Source: Nemopilema nomurai | Lineage: Eukaryota > Cnidaria > Scyphozoa > Rhizostomeae > Rhizostomatidae | NCBI GenBank assembly: GCA_003864495.1 | Contig: PEDN01001361.1 | Location: 124,001 to 188,000 of the forward strand | Length of the DNA stretch: 64,000 nt | Direction: 5' to 3' | Shown: positions 13,976 through 25,782 of the stretch, in pieces | Position numbering within the stretch: the first letter of the stretch is position 1 | Layout of the letters: every line of letters begins with the position of its first letter | Notes under the pieces: generated by a model | Told to the model about the DNA's origin: nothing | The model's database searches: none | Seen by the model: only the letters and a program-made list of their open reading frames with translations | Position numbers and translations under genes: made by a program

Positions 13976-16625
13976 TTACTTGTTGTCCTCGTTTTCATTC
14001 TGTGCATCTTTTTCATCAACACTTTCAAAAAAGACCTTCTCATCGCCACAGCATGGTGGGGAAAGCTGCTCCTCCCCATCAGCTAGTTTACTTTTACAAG
14101 CAGTAGAATGCTTTCTTTGAGTAACAGCCTCTGGTGTTGGGATTGCTTTTCCAAGCAGTGGGTTTGGACCAGTTCGATTTGTGCTTTTTGCCATATTATA
14201 GTCCCCGGAATCAAAATACTTTACCTAAAATTAGAGAAGAGCCAACTATTCAAAATGCCATGACAACCAATAGTATACAACAGTTTTCTCTCATGGTCTG
14301 TTGTTCATGAAATCATTGATTGCTGATTATTATCAAAATAACACTTATTATAAAAACAATAATATTAACATATAAAAAAATCATAATAATTCAATTGACG
14401 GGTGGTAAATCAACTTTAGTAGCCTCACGAGAAACACCAGTGACATAGTGTCAACTTATTTAGCATTCAGCTGTTTAAGTTTCTAGATGACTTCAGATTT
14501 ATCTTAACACAACACTTTGATTCAATGTCATAAAAATACTTTTGTAGTGATGATTATGAAAATAGATGACTAGAACTAACCTTAAGTTTTAATAACCTTA
14601 ATCTTCCAAGAACTTACTAAGGGAGAAATTACTTTCTTAATAGCAATGTTTGAACAACTTTTTGAAACAGGTGAGGTGAGAAAAGCAAAAATTGGCCTTT
14701 GCAAAGATAGAGTGTTAATAAATGGGATGAAGTAGGGAAAAGAGCCTTATCCTAACTATGCTTGCCAAAATTTTTCTGGCCAGATGTATAGCTTAAAGAG
14801 CCAAGATATGCAAGGAGGATATTTCATTCTGACACATAGCCCTGAAAAACTTTAACATTTAGTCCTAAAATAAGAAAATTTTTTACTAGACAATAAACTG
14901 TTTATATATATCTGTACCTTTCTCTATCATTTTCAAGAATAGGCCCAGGTATTATCAACTACTCTGAAAATGAAATTTGACCAGATCAAAGCCTATAACC
15001 AATATATTAATTTGCAGATCGCTTTTTGCCTCTCTTTGGACCTGATCTTAAAATGATAGATTTCATATATTTTCCCAAAGCAGCTATCATCGTCCACAGA
15101 TTTAATTCTTCACTTCCCCACATTTTGCGCATGGGCAGCTATGTAGTAATCCAAGATAAAACTCATACAAATATATTGTGCAAATCTTATAACAGGAATA
15201 GCTGTGATCCAGAAAGATACATACACAAAAGGATATACCATTGTGTAAAAAAAATTAACATGCAAAGAAAGAAGAGCTAAAACTTTGAAACTTTTTCATT
15301 TATTCATTTTGGATGTTAATAAGACTTTGGTAAATTGGTAACTTTATTCCATCTGGACAATTTTTGTAGGTATTTGGTAGACACAAATCGTCAGGGCCTT
15401 TGCAACTTATAGTTAGGCTTTATGAAATCCCATTGAAAAGTTTGTTGGCAAATTTCAGAATGTTATCAGTATGCTTAAACCATCTGATTTAATGTCATTT
15501 CAATATCTAGAATGACTTCAAAGTTCTTTAGAATTATTTTATTCCAAAACAAAACTTTGAATTGAAAAGCAACCAGATGTAAACACACTTTTTTAAAGGA
15601 CTACCCAATTTTTGCTGATCCTGAACACTCTTGAAATTCTTTTACTGTGTGCCTATGATTATTCTTAAATTATTCTTAGCAAACAAAAGGTGTACATTTT
15701 CCTTAGGATCAAAAAAATATAAAATCTTTTATATGTGTTGCTTCACCATAAATTTCAACAGAACAAACAAAACATGAATGTGATTCAAAATCTAATGATA
15801 TTGATAAACAAATAGGATCCAATTCCAAAAGCATTATTTCAACTGTTAGTTTTGTCTGTCAATGATCTAAATAAGTAATTCTAAATCTAGCAAGACATTT
15901 GAGAGGAAACTCAGATTTAGGAAAAGCTTGAAGGCTTGATGAAGGTTGAGCCTGGCATTATTTTGAAATTATTCTTTAATTTTTGCAATTTGGAGCCTCA
16001 ATATTCCTATAGCCTGTTTTCTTATAAAAAGTAAACAGAGATGTTGAATTGTCTTCAAAAACAATATAAAGATTTGAATATCACTAACACAAAAACTAAA
16101 TTGTTTTAAAACCATTACCATGATTTTCTGGTAAAAGAATAACAAAATGCTGTTAGAAAATTAGAAAATTTACCCAACGCTAAATTGAAAACTAGACCAA
16201 AAATTAAAGAGATAAAATACGCAAACTAAATCGCCATCACAAGTCCATTAACACCTAAGATTGAGCGGTACCATTCTAAAGCTAATGATCTTTAACACCT
16301 TAAATTTGAGATAATTTGATATTTACCCCTTTCTGTATCCTTTTCCTTAGAAAATCCGTGCTGGCAGGCTTCTTTCCTGGATACTTGTTTTTGAACTTTT
16401 GTTCTTCAGAAACCTGCAAAAAGAAATGAATTTCTTAAACATGTTTTCCAAGTGAAGTAGGAAAGTTGAATAATCAAATCACGCTGGGCCTTGACCTGTC
16501 TCCATCTACCAAACAGGCAAATCCACAACCGGGCAAAACAAAGGAAGCTAGAGTTGAGCAGATCATACCTCAGATGCCGCCAGATGTGGTGGTATTCCAG
16601 GCTTTGGTGCATTCATCTCTGTCAT
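13976..16625 (-). CDS. ENSA: Alpha-endosulfine / ARPP-19 family PP2A-B55 inhibitor, complete
   Basis: Three minus-strand exons join in phase to a 130-aa protein: 16625-16569 (19 codons), 16413-16327 (29 codons) and 14224-13976 (82 codons plus TAA). The core IQKGVKYFDSGDYNMAK spans the exon 2/3 junction and is the invariant ENSA/ARPP19 block. In this family Greatwall (MASTL) kinase phosphorylates the serine of FDSGDY, turning the protein into an inhibitor of PP2A-B55 for mitotic entry. Upstream, KNKYPGKKPASTDFLRKRIQKG matches the vertebrate KAKYP...GGSDFLMKRLQKG helix. Downstream, IPTPEAVTQRKHS keeps the family's IPTP motif and the RKxS protein kinase A site. After that site vertebrate proteins stop within about 15 residues, while this one runs on about 42 residues into an acidic, cysteine-containing tail. 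The start is the first ATG of exon 1; a second lies at codon 4. The protein is expected to be cytosolic or nuclear and intrinsically disordered. Confidence 0.93.
14225..16326 (-). other. ENSA intron 2
   Basis: A 2.1-kb AT-rich intron between the exon ending RIQKG and the exon starting VKYFDSGDY. The borders on the minus strand are GGG/gtaaat and ttttag/GTAAAG. I saw no nested gene; the 84-codon frame at 15026-15280 has no recognisable feature. Confidence 0.85.
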
Positions 16626-17096
16626 GTTGCAAGTGTCTTTCATTAATATCCAAAAACTTTGGTTATTTCATCAAATCCAAGTTCGTTTCGAAGTTCTTGC
16701 TCCTTCAGCCGACAAACTTCAGTACGAGGCTTGAATTAGTCCGCAGAGACAAACAAACGCTTGCTGCGCAGCGCACAGCTTGAAAATAAACCGATGAATA
16801 GCGAGGAATAGAGCGCCATGAGATACCTTTAAATGGGCAAAATTAGTCCATTTTGTCATGAATTGGCAGCAGGGTCGTTGATAGACGGCCCGGGCCCCGG
16901 AACCAGCCCCTGGGGCGGGCCCTTTTGCGCCGCAGTCGAAATATAAGACCTTTACACCGTTTACCCCCCCCCCCCGTTTACCCCATCTCTACGCTTCTGA
17001 TTTGCAGGGATATAGCCACATGTGTATTGGATCTTTCTCCATCAAACCTCTGTATTTTGGTTCCTGTTCATAACTTTTCGAACAGAGCGAAAAGCA

Positions 17097-17251
17097 GGCA
17101 CCGCGGAGCGTTGCGAAAAGTGGGGAGTCTAAAAAAGTGGGGGGGGGGCTAAAACTATTGAAAAATATTTGTAGTTTATTACTCAATATTTTGAATTTTT
17201 TGCATAAAGTGGGGGGCTAAAGCCCCCTCAGCTCCCCTGCTCCGCGGTGCC
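17097..17251. mobile_element. Short MITE-like element with perfect 13-bp terminal inverted repeats
   Basis: GGCACCGCGGAGC at 17097-17109 is exactly inverted as GCTCCGCGGTGCC at 17239-17251, giving a 155-bp element. The interior is non-coding, with two AGTGGGG...GGCTAAA segments around an AT-rich centre and a G10 run at 17139-17148. No transposase and no clear target-site duplication is visible, so this is a non-autonomous or decayed element. A further GC-rich patch with GGGCCC in both orientations lies just to the left (about 16886-16922) and may be related debris. Confidence 0.55.
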
Positions 17252-20200
17252 GATTTGCGACATATTTGGCCACTTTTGCATATTTGGAAGTATTTCATGG
17301 TGATCTTTTATGCATATTAGCACACTTCAAAATTCTAAAATGCTAAACATAGGTTTTTGTTGACGTCACTCTTTTGTAGTTTACTAAACTCGAGTAGCTT
17401 GTTTACTGTGTTCACCCTTAAATCAAGTCGATAACTTCTCGAAGTGAGAGGGATTCCAAGGAAGCCTAATCCCTTTAACATTATTTCAAACTTAGCTGGA
17501 ATGCCTTCTTCCCCTTGATTTAAAGTGAGTCAAGAGGAGAACGATTTTTAGCTAAAAGGGTTTATAGCAAGTAGCATAAATAAATTTTTGTCAGCTTTTA
17601 GATGCAATTGTTATAGAAAATGTTTTTCGCTATGCAAGCAGTAGCTTCTTGAAATATTGAATCCAATACAAAATATCCTAGAAATCTGTCGTGGTAATGG
17701 TGGACAATGATGGTATAATATCATGTTATTTCAAATGAACTTTGTTTGGTTTAATATCGACAAGCAATTGGGTGTTTGAAAGTCATTACCTGAACTCTAG
17801 CATAATTTACATTTTACATTCGTCCAGAATTATTTACAATTTTGGTGCGTGCACGAGAGTACTTCGTCTTGGAACACCGATGAATTATCTCGGGTTAGTT
17901 TCAACGTGCAACGTGGCTGTCCACGTGACAGTGGCCGTGCTTATGAATGAGTGGATGCCTTAAGATATTTAAGCAATCCTCACCATCAAAACGTTCCATT
18001 CAGATGACATTAATACATTAAAGTTCTGCATTGTTAAGATGAAAGGCACCAGTTGCTTTGAGCTTCAATAGGAAAGAAAAAGATTTAGTAGAAAGAGGTC
18101 AAGTCGATTGTCTTTGCAAAGAGGGAAATTTTTTTAGAATATAAATCACAGATTTTGAGGCCAGCAATCAACTCAAGCATTGTCAGTTGAAGAAAAACGT
18201 TTCATAAGAAGTGTTTTTGCTCCACCTACTAACATATTTTTCTCGGCTTTATTGGTAGTGGGGGAGGTTACGTTTTAGCTAAAACGTTTCTTGAATAAAT
18301 ATCCATTGAAATTGTGTCAACACATTTAGCTGTATAGTTGGTGAAATAAAAGTTTTAAAATTGATTTTCTCATGAAAAGCCAACAAATCATGTCCCATGG
18401 TAGTGTGTGCCAAGGTCTAAAACACCACTGCAAGGTTTTCATCATATACATAGAATTTTCTTCATCGAAGACAGCTGATACAGTACTGCCATATATCTAA
18501 AGCAGCAATTTGAGCTGTTCTTTCACCTGACCAATGACCAGAATAATGTGCATGCATTTTCTATATCTTGGTTAATCCCCAGTGATCCCTTGTTTAATAA
18601 CGCAATTGTAAGTTGTCTGGAGTTTAGTTTCATTTGGTGTTTGTTATCAAATCATTGTTTGAAAGTCCATTGAGGATCTGTTTTCTCCATAAAGAACTCT
18701 AGTCCACTTCAAGAAGAGAGTTTGACAAAGCCTCCGTACCGAGTAAGCCTATTTTTTAATGCCGACATGACAGGTCTTTACTCAAGAATCATCGACAATA
18801 GCAGTTGTATCGAAATTCATCGTGGCTGTCCGTAACCCCATTTAACTCAGCTGTCAACTTCTCGTGCTAAAAAACTCAGAGTATTGGTGGATAAAAGACA
18901 GTAAATCTGTTTGATTGCGTGGCGTTGGATGCTATATGAAACAAATCGGTGTTTCGATTAACGAATTAATCAACATGTAGGCGTCTTCTCTTAAGTTCCA
19001 TAAAAGACATTACGAAGAGACACGTCTTAGATAGAAAAACATCTAGAGTTTTACATAGTACAAGCGCTGACAACAAGAACTTTATATTCTCTCTCAGGCT
19101 GTTTCTCTCCCTTCCCAAACCATAAACTTGATACTTCTTATAAAGCTTCAAAGTGACTAAATGTCTGGGGTATTGATAAATCAACAAAGACAATACTGCT
19201 TTTGTAGACAATATTGCCATTTCTTTAGTGATAAATTGAAGAAAATTACAACGAGACTTAATTTGGAATGTGTTTCATGATCGTTTCGCAAGCACTTTAG
19301 TATGCGAGATTGGCATGCATTCTAGAATATTAATGGCTTGAGAATGCCACAGTTTGACAATTTTAGACACACCCTTCTTTAAAGGTTCCATATAATCATT
19401 GAATTGCTTTCTTTTGTTTATGAAAGTAAGCAGTTGCAAATGCGAAATTTGGACTTCAATGCAATGGGTTTGACTCAAAGCTACAACAAGAAAGAAAATG
19501 TCTGAGTATTTGTAGAAATGGCAATACAATAGCCAAAACAGTATTTGCCTTGGGACTGAACGCAGAATCAAATCAATTGTTTAGCTTTACCAAACAGTTT
19601 TCTTACGACTCAGCTGTTCGGGAATAACTTTAAAGGAATATGATCGTCAGATGCTGTAAAAGAGGTTCTTGGGTAAACATAGTACCAGTCGATGCTCAGC
19701 CACTCAGCTACTTTAAAACATTCAAGCATTTAATTATTCACAATATGACCAAAGAAAAACAGAGAGAGTTTTCGTAAAATACTTAATTTCGTAAAATAAA
19801 TGGTTCCTTGAGTAAGCTAGGAACGAAATCAAAAGGGGCTTGATTTCCTCTACTCATAATATCAGAGCTGGATTATGTTTGCTTGTAGCGCAAAATGAGC
19901 TTAGGGCTTAACTTTGCCTATGCATGATTTTCCAAATTTATGATGCATGGTCATCAAGTCATTTCAATGTATTCACCAAAAAAGCGATGGATGGTCTTTG
20001 AAAGATAATGCTATATGCGAGGGGCAAATCAACCCACAATAATTTCGTACACTATTTGTGAAAGTCCTATTGTTTCATCGAAAAATCCCTGGAAATCCTA
20101 TTGTTTTCGTGGAAATCTCGTACGCTATCCGCAAGAGTGAATTGCCCATCAACTAAGTGCGTCTAAGGTTAAATAATATTTCTCATTTCATTGTACTTTG

Positions 20201-23200
20201 CTGGTTTGCATAAAAAAATGACAACCATGCGATGAAATAAGGAGTGGCTCCACATAGATTAGAAGGCTCAAACGTCAATCACTATTAAAATAACTTTAAA
20301 GGCTTTTATCTTATTGCACCTGGAAAATAGCGAAAAAGAAGGTGAACTACATGGTCTCCTTAACGAAAAAATTAACTTTTGAACCAAGCCTGATAATAGG
20401 CATAATGTGTGCGTTAAATTGGAGACACGCGTAGTTTAATATCCTTAAAAAAAATCAATCAAAAAAGCAAGGTTGTCTGGCATGTCTGATAGAATGTATA
20501 ATTCTTAATTGCGAGTCAACGTCTAGCAGAAAAGCTTAGAAATCGGTACTGAGTGCCCTGTGTTGCATGACATTAGAAGGCCTCATTGAGCATGATACGC
20601 GATTATTGAAATACAAAACCTCATCATTGGGATTATCTTTTCACAAAACTGTGAACAAAGAAAGTATTTCAACGTGACAGAAGAGGTTAGACATTTGTCA
20701 ATAAACATCTCCAGGCGAGCTGGGGATATTCCGTGCAAGGAAATTGAAAAGCAAAGTATGAGCTTTATTGTTTATTCGATACAGCTGATATTCCTTAACA
20801 TAAACAGAATGAAAGTTGCATTGCATTGATGCTATGAATCAAAATTCTGAGCAAATCAAGTTATGCCTTAGCATGTCATGAAATGATGTTGTCTGTAAAG
20901 GATATATTTTCCTGTAAAATGCTCGTGTGCTTAGAAAGTCATTTTTCTGCCTAGTGCTCTGCTTTTCATAGAATTATAAACACTTCTGCATTGCATGCCT
21001 TAACCACAGGTACTCCAGTGCGCCAAAGACTGCTTTCGAACACAGAAAACTTGAAAAACTCTTCATTGCCCCCAAAGCTCAACAGAAAAATTCTGCACCC
21101 CCTAGAGCAGACTACTCGAAACCTGGTCTTCATCGCGATTATGTTGAAACTTGAACTTGTTTTTAAAGTTTTTGACAACATGCACGACAGCCAGCAAAGT
21201 GTTCCTTCGATTCTGATGAGCCTTTCTTTAATGCAAGGAAGAAGAAAGAAGAAATTAATAAACGCCTAATCTATCTGGCTGTAGAAGATGTTTTTCGCGA
21301 GAACCAACTTTGCATCATTCTTCAAAAATCAAAGACTAATGCCACAAGCAAACATTGCGCCATTATTTTCAATGCAAAAAACTGATAAAATTATCAGCAA
21401 AAGCATCTTTAAGCGACAAGCCTTTGATACATGAAAATAAGTACATTTAAGTGATTGGAATTGAAATTCTGATTAACTTCGAATCAATCTATCTCATGTT
21501 GTAATAATTCTAGAGATATTGACGGTAATACATTGCTGAACTGACTGACTATTATTTGTTTTACTTTCACTACCGATTTAAGTAATGTTTTGCCCCATGG
21601 ACACCTGCTGTTTCAATAAAAGGCATTTTGAATAGGCCCAAATGAAAATCAAGGGCAATCGAGCAGTTATCAATTGGCATTTCCAAGCAGCTTTATCTTA
21701 GAATTCTTCGTAAGGAGCCATTGAAATAAGCTTCCCGGCTGAGATACATGACAATATCAAGAGACAGGTTTAACCACAATATCATCTACTATTCAAACTC
21801 TACATTCACTTGGTGAATCATAAGCTAAATATGTCACCTCCTTTGCAAAATTACATCAATTTTTAATTGAAACTTTTAAATTTGTAAATCCCAGAATTTT
21901 TTTGGACTGAAGTGAGTAAGCTAACAAATCCAATCTCCTGTCTCAGTTTGACGGAAGCCTCAATTTGTAATGTTAATATAGCGCATTTAGTCGCTTGACT
22001 CCTTGATACCCCCATCATAGAATGCTTATTATATATTATGTAATCGAAAAAGTTAAGGTGAATAAATAGATAACGTAATATAGAAAACTGAAAGGTGCCA
22101 AGAACTTAAACAATTCATTTGAAAACACAAGTACGCATGTTTTCAGCTTCCTTGCCAACGGTTTCCACGCAAGGGAGTTATGCCAATTGTCAATATGAGG
22201 CATTTCCATTTTCTCGGAAGCGAGGCTGGAGAAACATGTGGCTCCTTTAAGGGGATTGTGTCAATGAATCACTATCGAGCCATGATCCATATAGTGGTTT
22301 CCTTTCACATTACCTTTTATTGAACGATCATGTTATTTGCAAATCAAGGACAACCACATTGGTCATTGAAACAGAATGCTTTGCATCTTTGTTTGCTTGA
22401 GTAACTCGCATGTGTACTGTTAGGAAATTACATCACACTGGACGTTTTATAAATGTACTTCCATCAAATTATATCGTAATGCAATTTTTGTTAAAGATCT
22501 GCAAACACCATAAGCAATTTACTACGAACTTGTTTTCCCTCAAATGTCTGTAATCTATTGGCAACAGATTTTACGTACCCAGCTAGATGTTGCATTTGAA
22601 ACAGATAAAACATGCTAAACATGGCGCATTTAGGCGAAAGTATTGTAAAAAGTCATAGAAAATCAGCCCTTTTATCAAAAAGTAAGGCGATGCCTCTCGG
22701 TTGGTCAGACAAATCAGACCGACATTTGGAGATGTTCAAATATGTAAAGGCTGAATAAAGTGTGGGTTTTTGCTTGAACAAGGAATGAGGAACTCTGCTT
22801 TGAGGAAGAAAACTGTGCTCGTGTTATTGACAATGACCATCTCGACTAGGAATCAAGTTTGTAAGTGTACAAACGGCCACACGGTCTCTTGTTTTTTAAA
22901 CAAGGCTACTTTTGGGTTTTATTGTTCATCCATCCTTTTGCGGTAGAAGGCTCTTCGTTGAAAAAATATGTATTCATTAGCTTAAATGATTTTGACTCAA
23001 TACGCTGTTTATCATGAAATACCTGCGCCATGAGCAGGCCTGGAGATAAGATCGTTATATGCTAAACACCTAAGCTTCAACAGAAGATATAGAAAAGAAA
23101 AATATTTTGACACGAATTCTTGTAAACATTGATTACTCGATCTCTTATCAAAGTATTTTCAAGGAAACATCATTTCAGCCCTACGAGTTGAGTGCCGCTC

Positions 23201-25458
23201 TTTAATCGTAAAACTTGAAAACAGCATTTACCCCTCTAATCTTTACTCTCTTTATTTAGACTTTCCCTTCTCTATCTCCGTAGCATTCTCTTGTAGCAGA
23301 GACTGGAAGATTGTTTAAAAGACATGTGAGGGCTTAAGTTTGAAATGGTGCTTTGCGGATATCAAGATCTAGCCTTTAAGTATCATGAACGACATCATTT
23401 TGTAGAGAAAGACGCCATACATAACTCCCTTTACACAGAACAGCCCATTTTGCAATACATTTTCTCCACAAAGACTATCTTATGTTTGAAACGCTTGTCT
23501 AGCATTTCTTCATTTGATCGTTGACGTCATCGTTACCAGCATAACCTATCATACAGAACATTGTCATAAATTTGGTCATTGATTTAGATTGCGTTTTAAG
23601 TCCCTCACAAAGTTGCAATGAAACAAATAGGGGTTTTAGCAATGCTTATTTCAAATACCTTTCTTACAATCAAGTTTGTTTAACTAAGTGAGGTTGAAGC
23701 CTGGCAAAAGGAGGGGTTGCCGAGTGGATTGAACTACTCATCCACCCTTTGCTGTAAGACGAAGTTCCTAGCTCATCAAACAAAGCGTTTGAATAAGGAC
23801 AAAAGAGTGACTCTCTCTAGAACACGCCTCTGCGCTGCTATTTCATTTATCCTTGAAATGCCCCCCCCCCCTCCTAGCCATCTGAAAAACTGAACCTTTA
23901 CTGAAATATTTATTTGTTTCGTGCGTTGAGATACACGGTATTATCGACTAATGCCCCATTATTCAATTCATATAATTTTCCACAATTGACACGATTCAAT
24001 TCATAAGAACCACTGCACTGGGTTTCAAGGCTTTGCTCAGAGGATAAGTTGATTTACATAATACAATAATCTTCAGGGCAATGCTGGATGGATGTGTTGT
24101 ACAATGGCCGTGGGACGATTGCTGTTTGAATGTTAATCTAGATGATATACTTTAGACTTAGTGAATGAATTATCGAACGACTTAATCAGAAACATCAGAA
24201 TCGAAGCCTAATGTGAACCAAATATTACAATGGAAAAATGTTACCCCTTTAAACCTAAAAAATAATCATGCATTTTAGTTGTCCAAGAACCCTTTCCTGG
24301 TTGTAAATGCTTCGTGGATATGATTATGACTGGACTAGAATCACCCTTAAATGCAACACGCTTGGACTTTGGTACGCAATCTATTTGTTTGCAACGAATC
24401 ACAACGAGTGGTGGAATTAAATTGCTAACTACCGCTTCGGTTATGGGAAGTGTCAACGCTTTTTGTAAGACCTTTTTCAGGAAGCCTTACCTGCCTTATT
24501 TGTCACTGTAATGGTTCTAATTAGTGAAATATTGCTGACATTATCTAAGTGACAAGAGAAAAACACTAATTATGCCAAAGAGAAATGCGTCAAAATGCTT
24601 CATTTGAGTTTGCTGTCGCATTTATGGGTAATTAAGATCACATTTTGTTTAAATAATTTACGAGGACTATTATCTTTCAGTGCAGGAGAATTGGGAATTG
24701 TTGCCAACGGCAACGAAAAAGAAATGACAAGGTCTCCTGGGCTTCCAAAAATGTTCAGTTCAATTAAAATTAGTGTGTCTACGTTGTTTTGAAGGATGAT
24801 ATCTGGCTGCGTATATTCGTTTTTATCAATCCGTTTCTACTCCCTAAAGTTTCAGGCAGTTTTTGTTTTATTTCGTCTATTTGAGTCTAAGCATATTCGT
24901 CGCCAATTTCCCTGCTTTGAATACTTGCTTCGAAGAGCTTTGTTCCTTTACTGTCAGTTTTATTCTTGAAAGAGATTCGTCCTCTGAAAACCCTTGTCTT
25001 CCTCAGGAACCACCTTGAAAGGGATGGCTCCCCTATTGTCTTGGAAGGCAGTATGTACTCAGAATTTTCCTACTTGGGTTGTGTGGCAATATATTTCTTG
25101 GCCAGCACAGTCTAAATATCCGTCAAATTTGCTTATAGAATTAAATTTGAAGACTTGTATGTGGAATCAATAGCCATCGGAGTGTTTTGTGAGGCTTATT
25201 TAGCAATATTGTTGAAGGCTTTATTGCCTATTGTTAAAATTGATCCTTTGTTGTGAATACGCGAAAGCGGCGAGAGGAGTTCAGAAACAGTGGTCTCTGA
25301 ATGCCCTGTGGTCAGTTGCAGTTGCCAGGGAAAACTCTCGTCGCTTTATTTCGCTAAATTGAAGTCGATTTTAGCAGTTAATTATTTATGTTTTGGAAGA
25401 ATCATATTGTGGTATGCGAGCTACTAATTGCCATAGTACCGACCCTGGCATGAACAGT

Positions 25459-25464
25459 TATAAA
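25459..25464 (+). promoter_or_regulatory. Possible TATA box upstream of NCKX
   Basis: TATAAA followed by GCGC lies about 320 bases before the NCKX start codon. No other exon could be placed between. It could be the core promoter, but no transcript start is visible from sequence. Confidence 0.25.
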
Positions 25465-25782
25465 GCGCTGGAACCATTTCGCTTAGCACAGATGAATCAG
25501 AATTGACCAAGGCCATCGACTTGCTTTTGTTGCTGTTGGGTTTCTATGCCGGTGATACGGGGGTTGCCACCTGCTACCGAAATTCATTTGAAACAATATG
25601 GAGGTGAATTATTTTTAAAGACAAATACTCGCTTGTTTGTAGAAGACTTAGACTTAAATGACAGATCGAGGCAAGGAAAATCATGTTATTGCAAGATCGT
25701 GGAAGGACATCTGTTTCGATCGATAATGTGCAACTGATGTAAGCGATGAATTAAATGATGATTACAGTCTGAAGATCTCGTC

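Larger units (their letters stand above)
16626..25782. other. Region between the divergent ENSA and NCKX genes; no gene recognised
   Basis: ENSA is transcribed leftward from the left edge and NCKX rightward from the right edge, so both promoters must lie here. Apart from the MITE-like element, I see only short open frames without family signatures, C12 at 16964-16975 and C11 at 23861-23871. One minus-strand frame (24456-24241) faintly resembles an elongation factor P N-terminal domain; see findings. Confidence 0.5.

Noticed and set aside
20045..20136. Two similar TCGTAC-containing blocks about 72 bases apart
   Set aside because: Only about 14 of 20 bases agree; too weak to call a repeat.
23711..23785. 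tRNA-Ser/Leu-like A box (TTGCCGAGTGG)
   Set aside because: The A-box match is good, but no proper B box follows (AGTTCCTAGC only) and the would-be acceptor and T stems do not pair.
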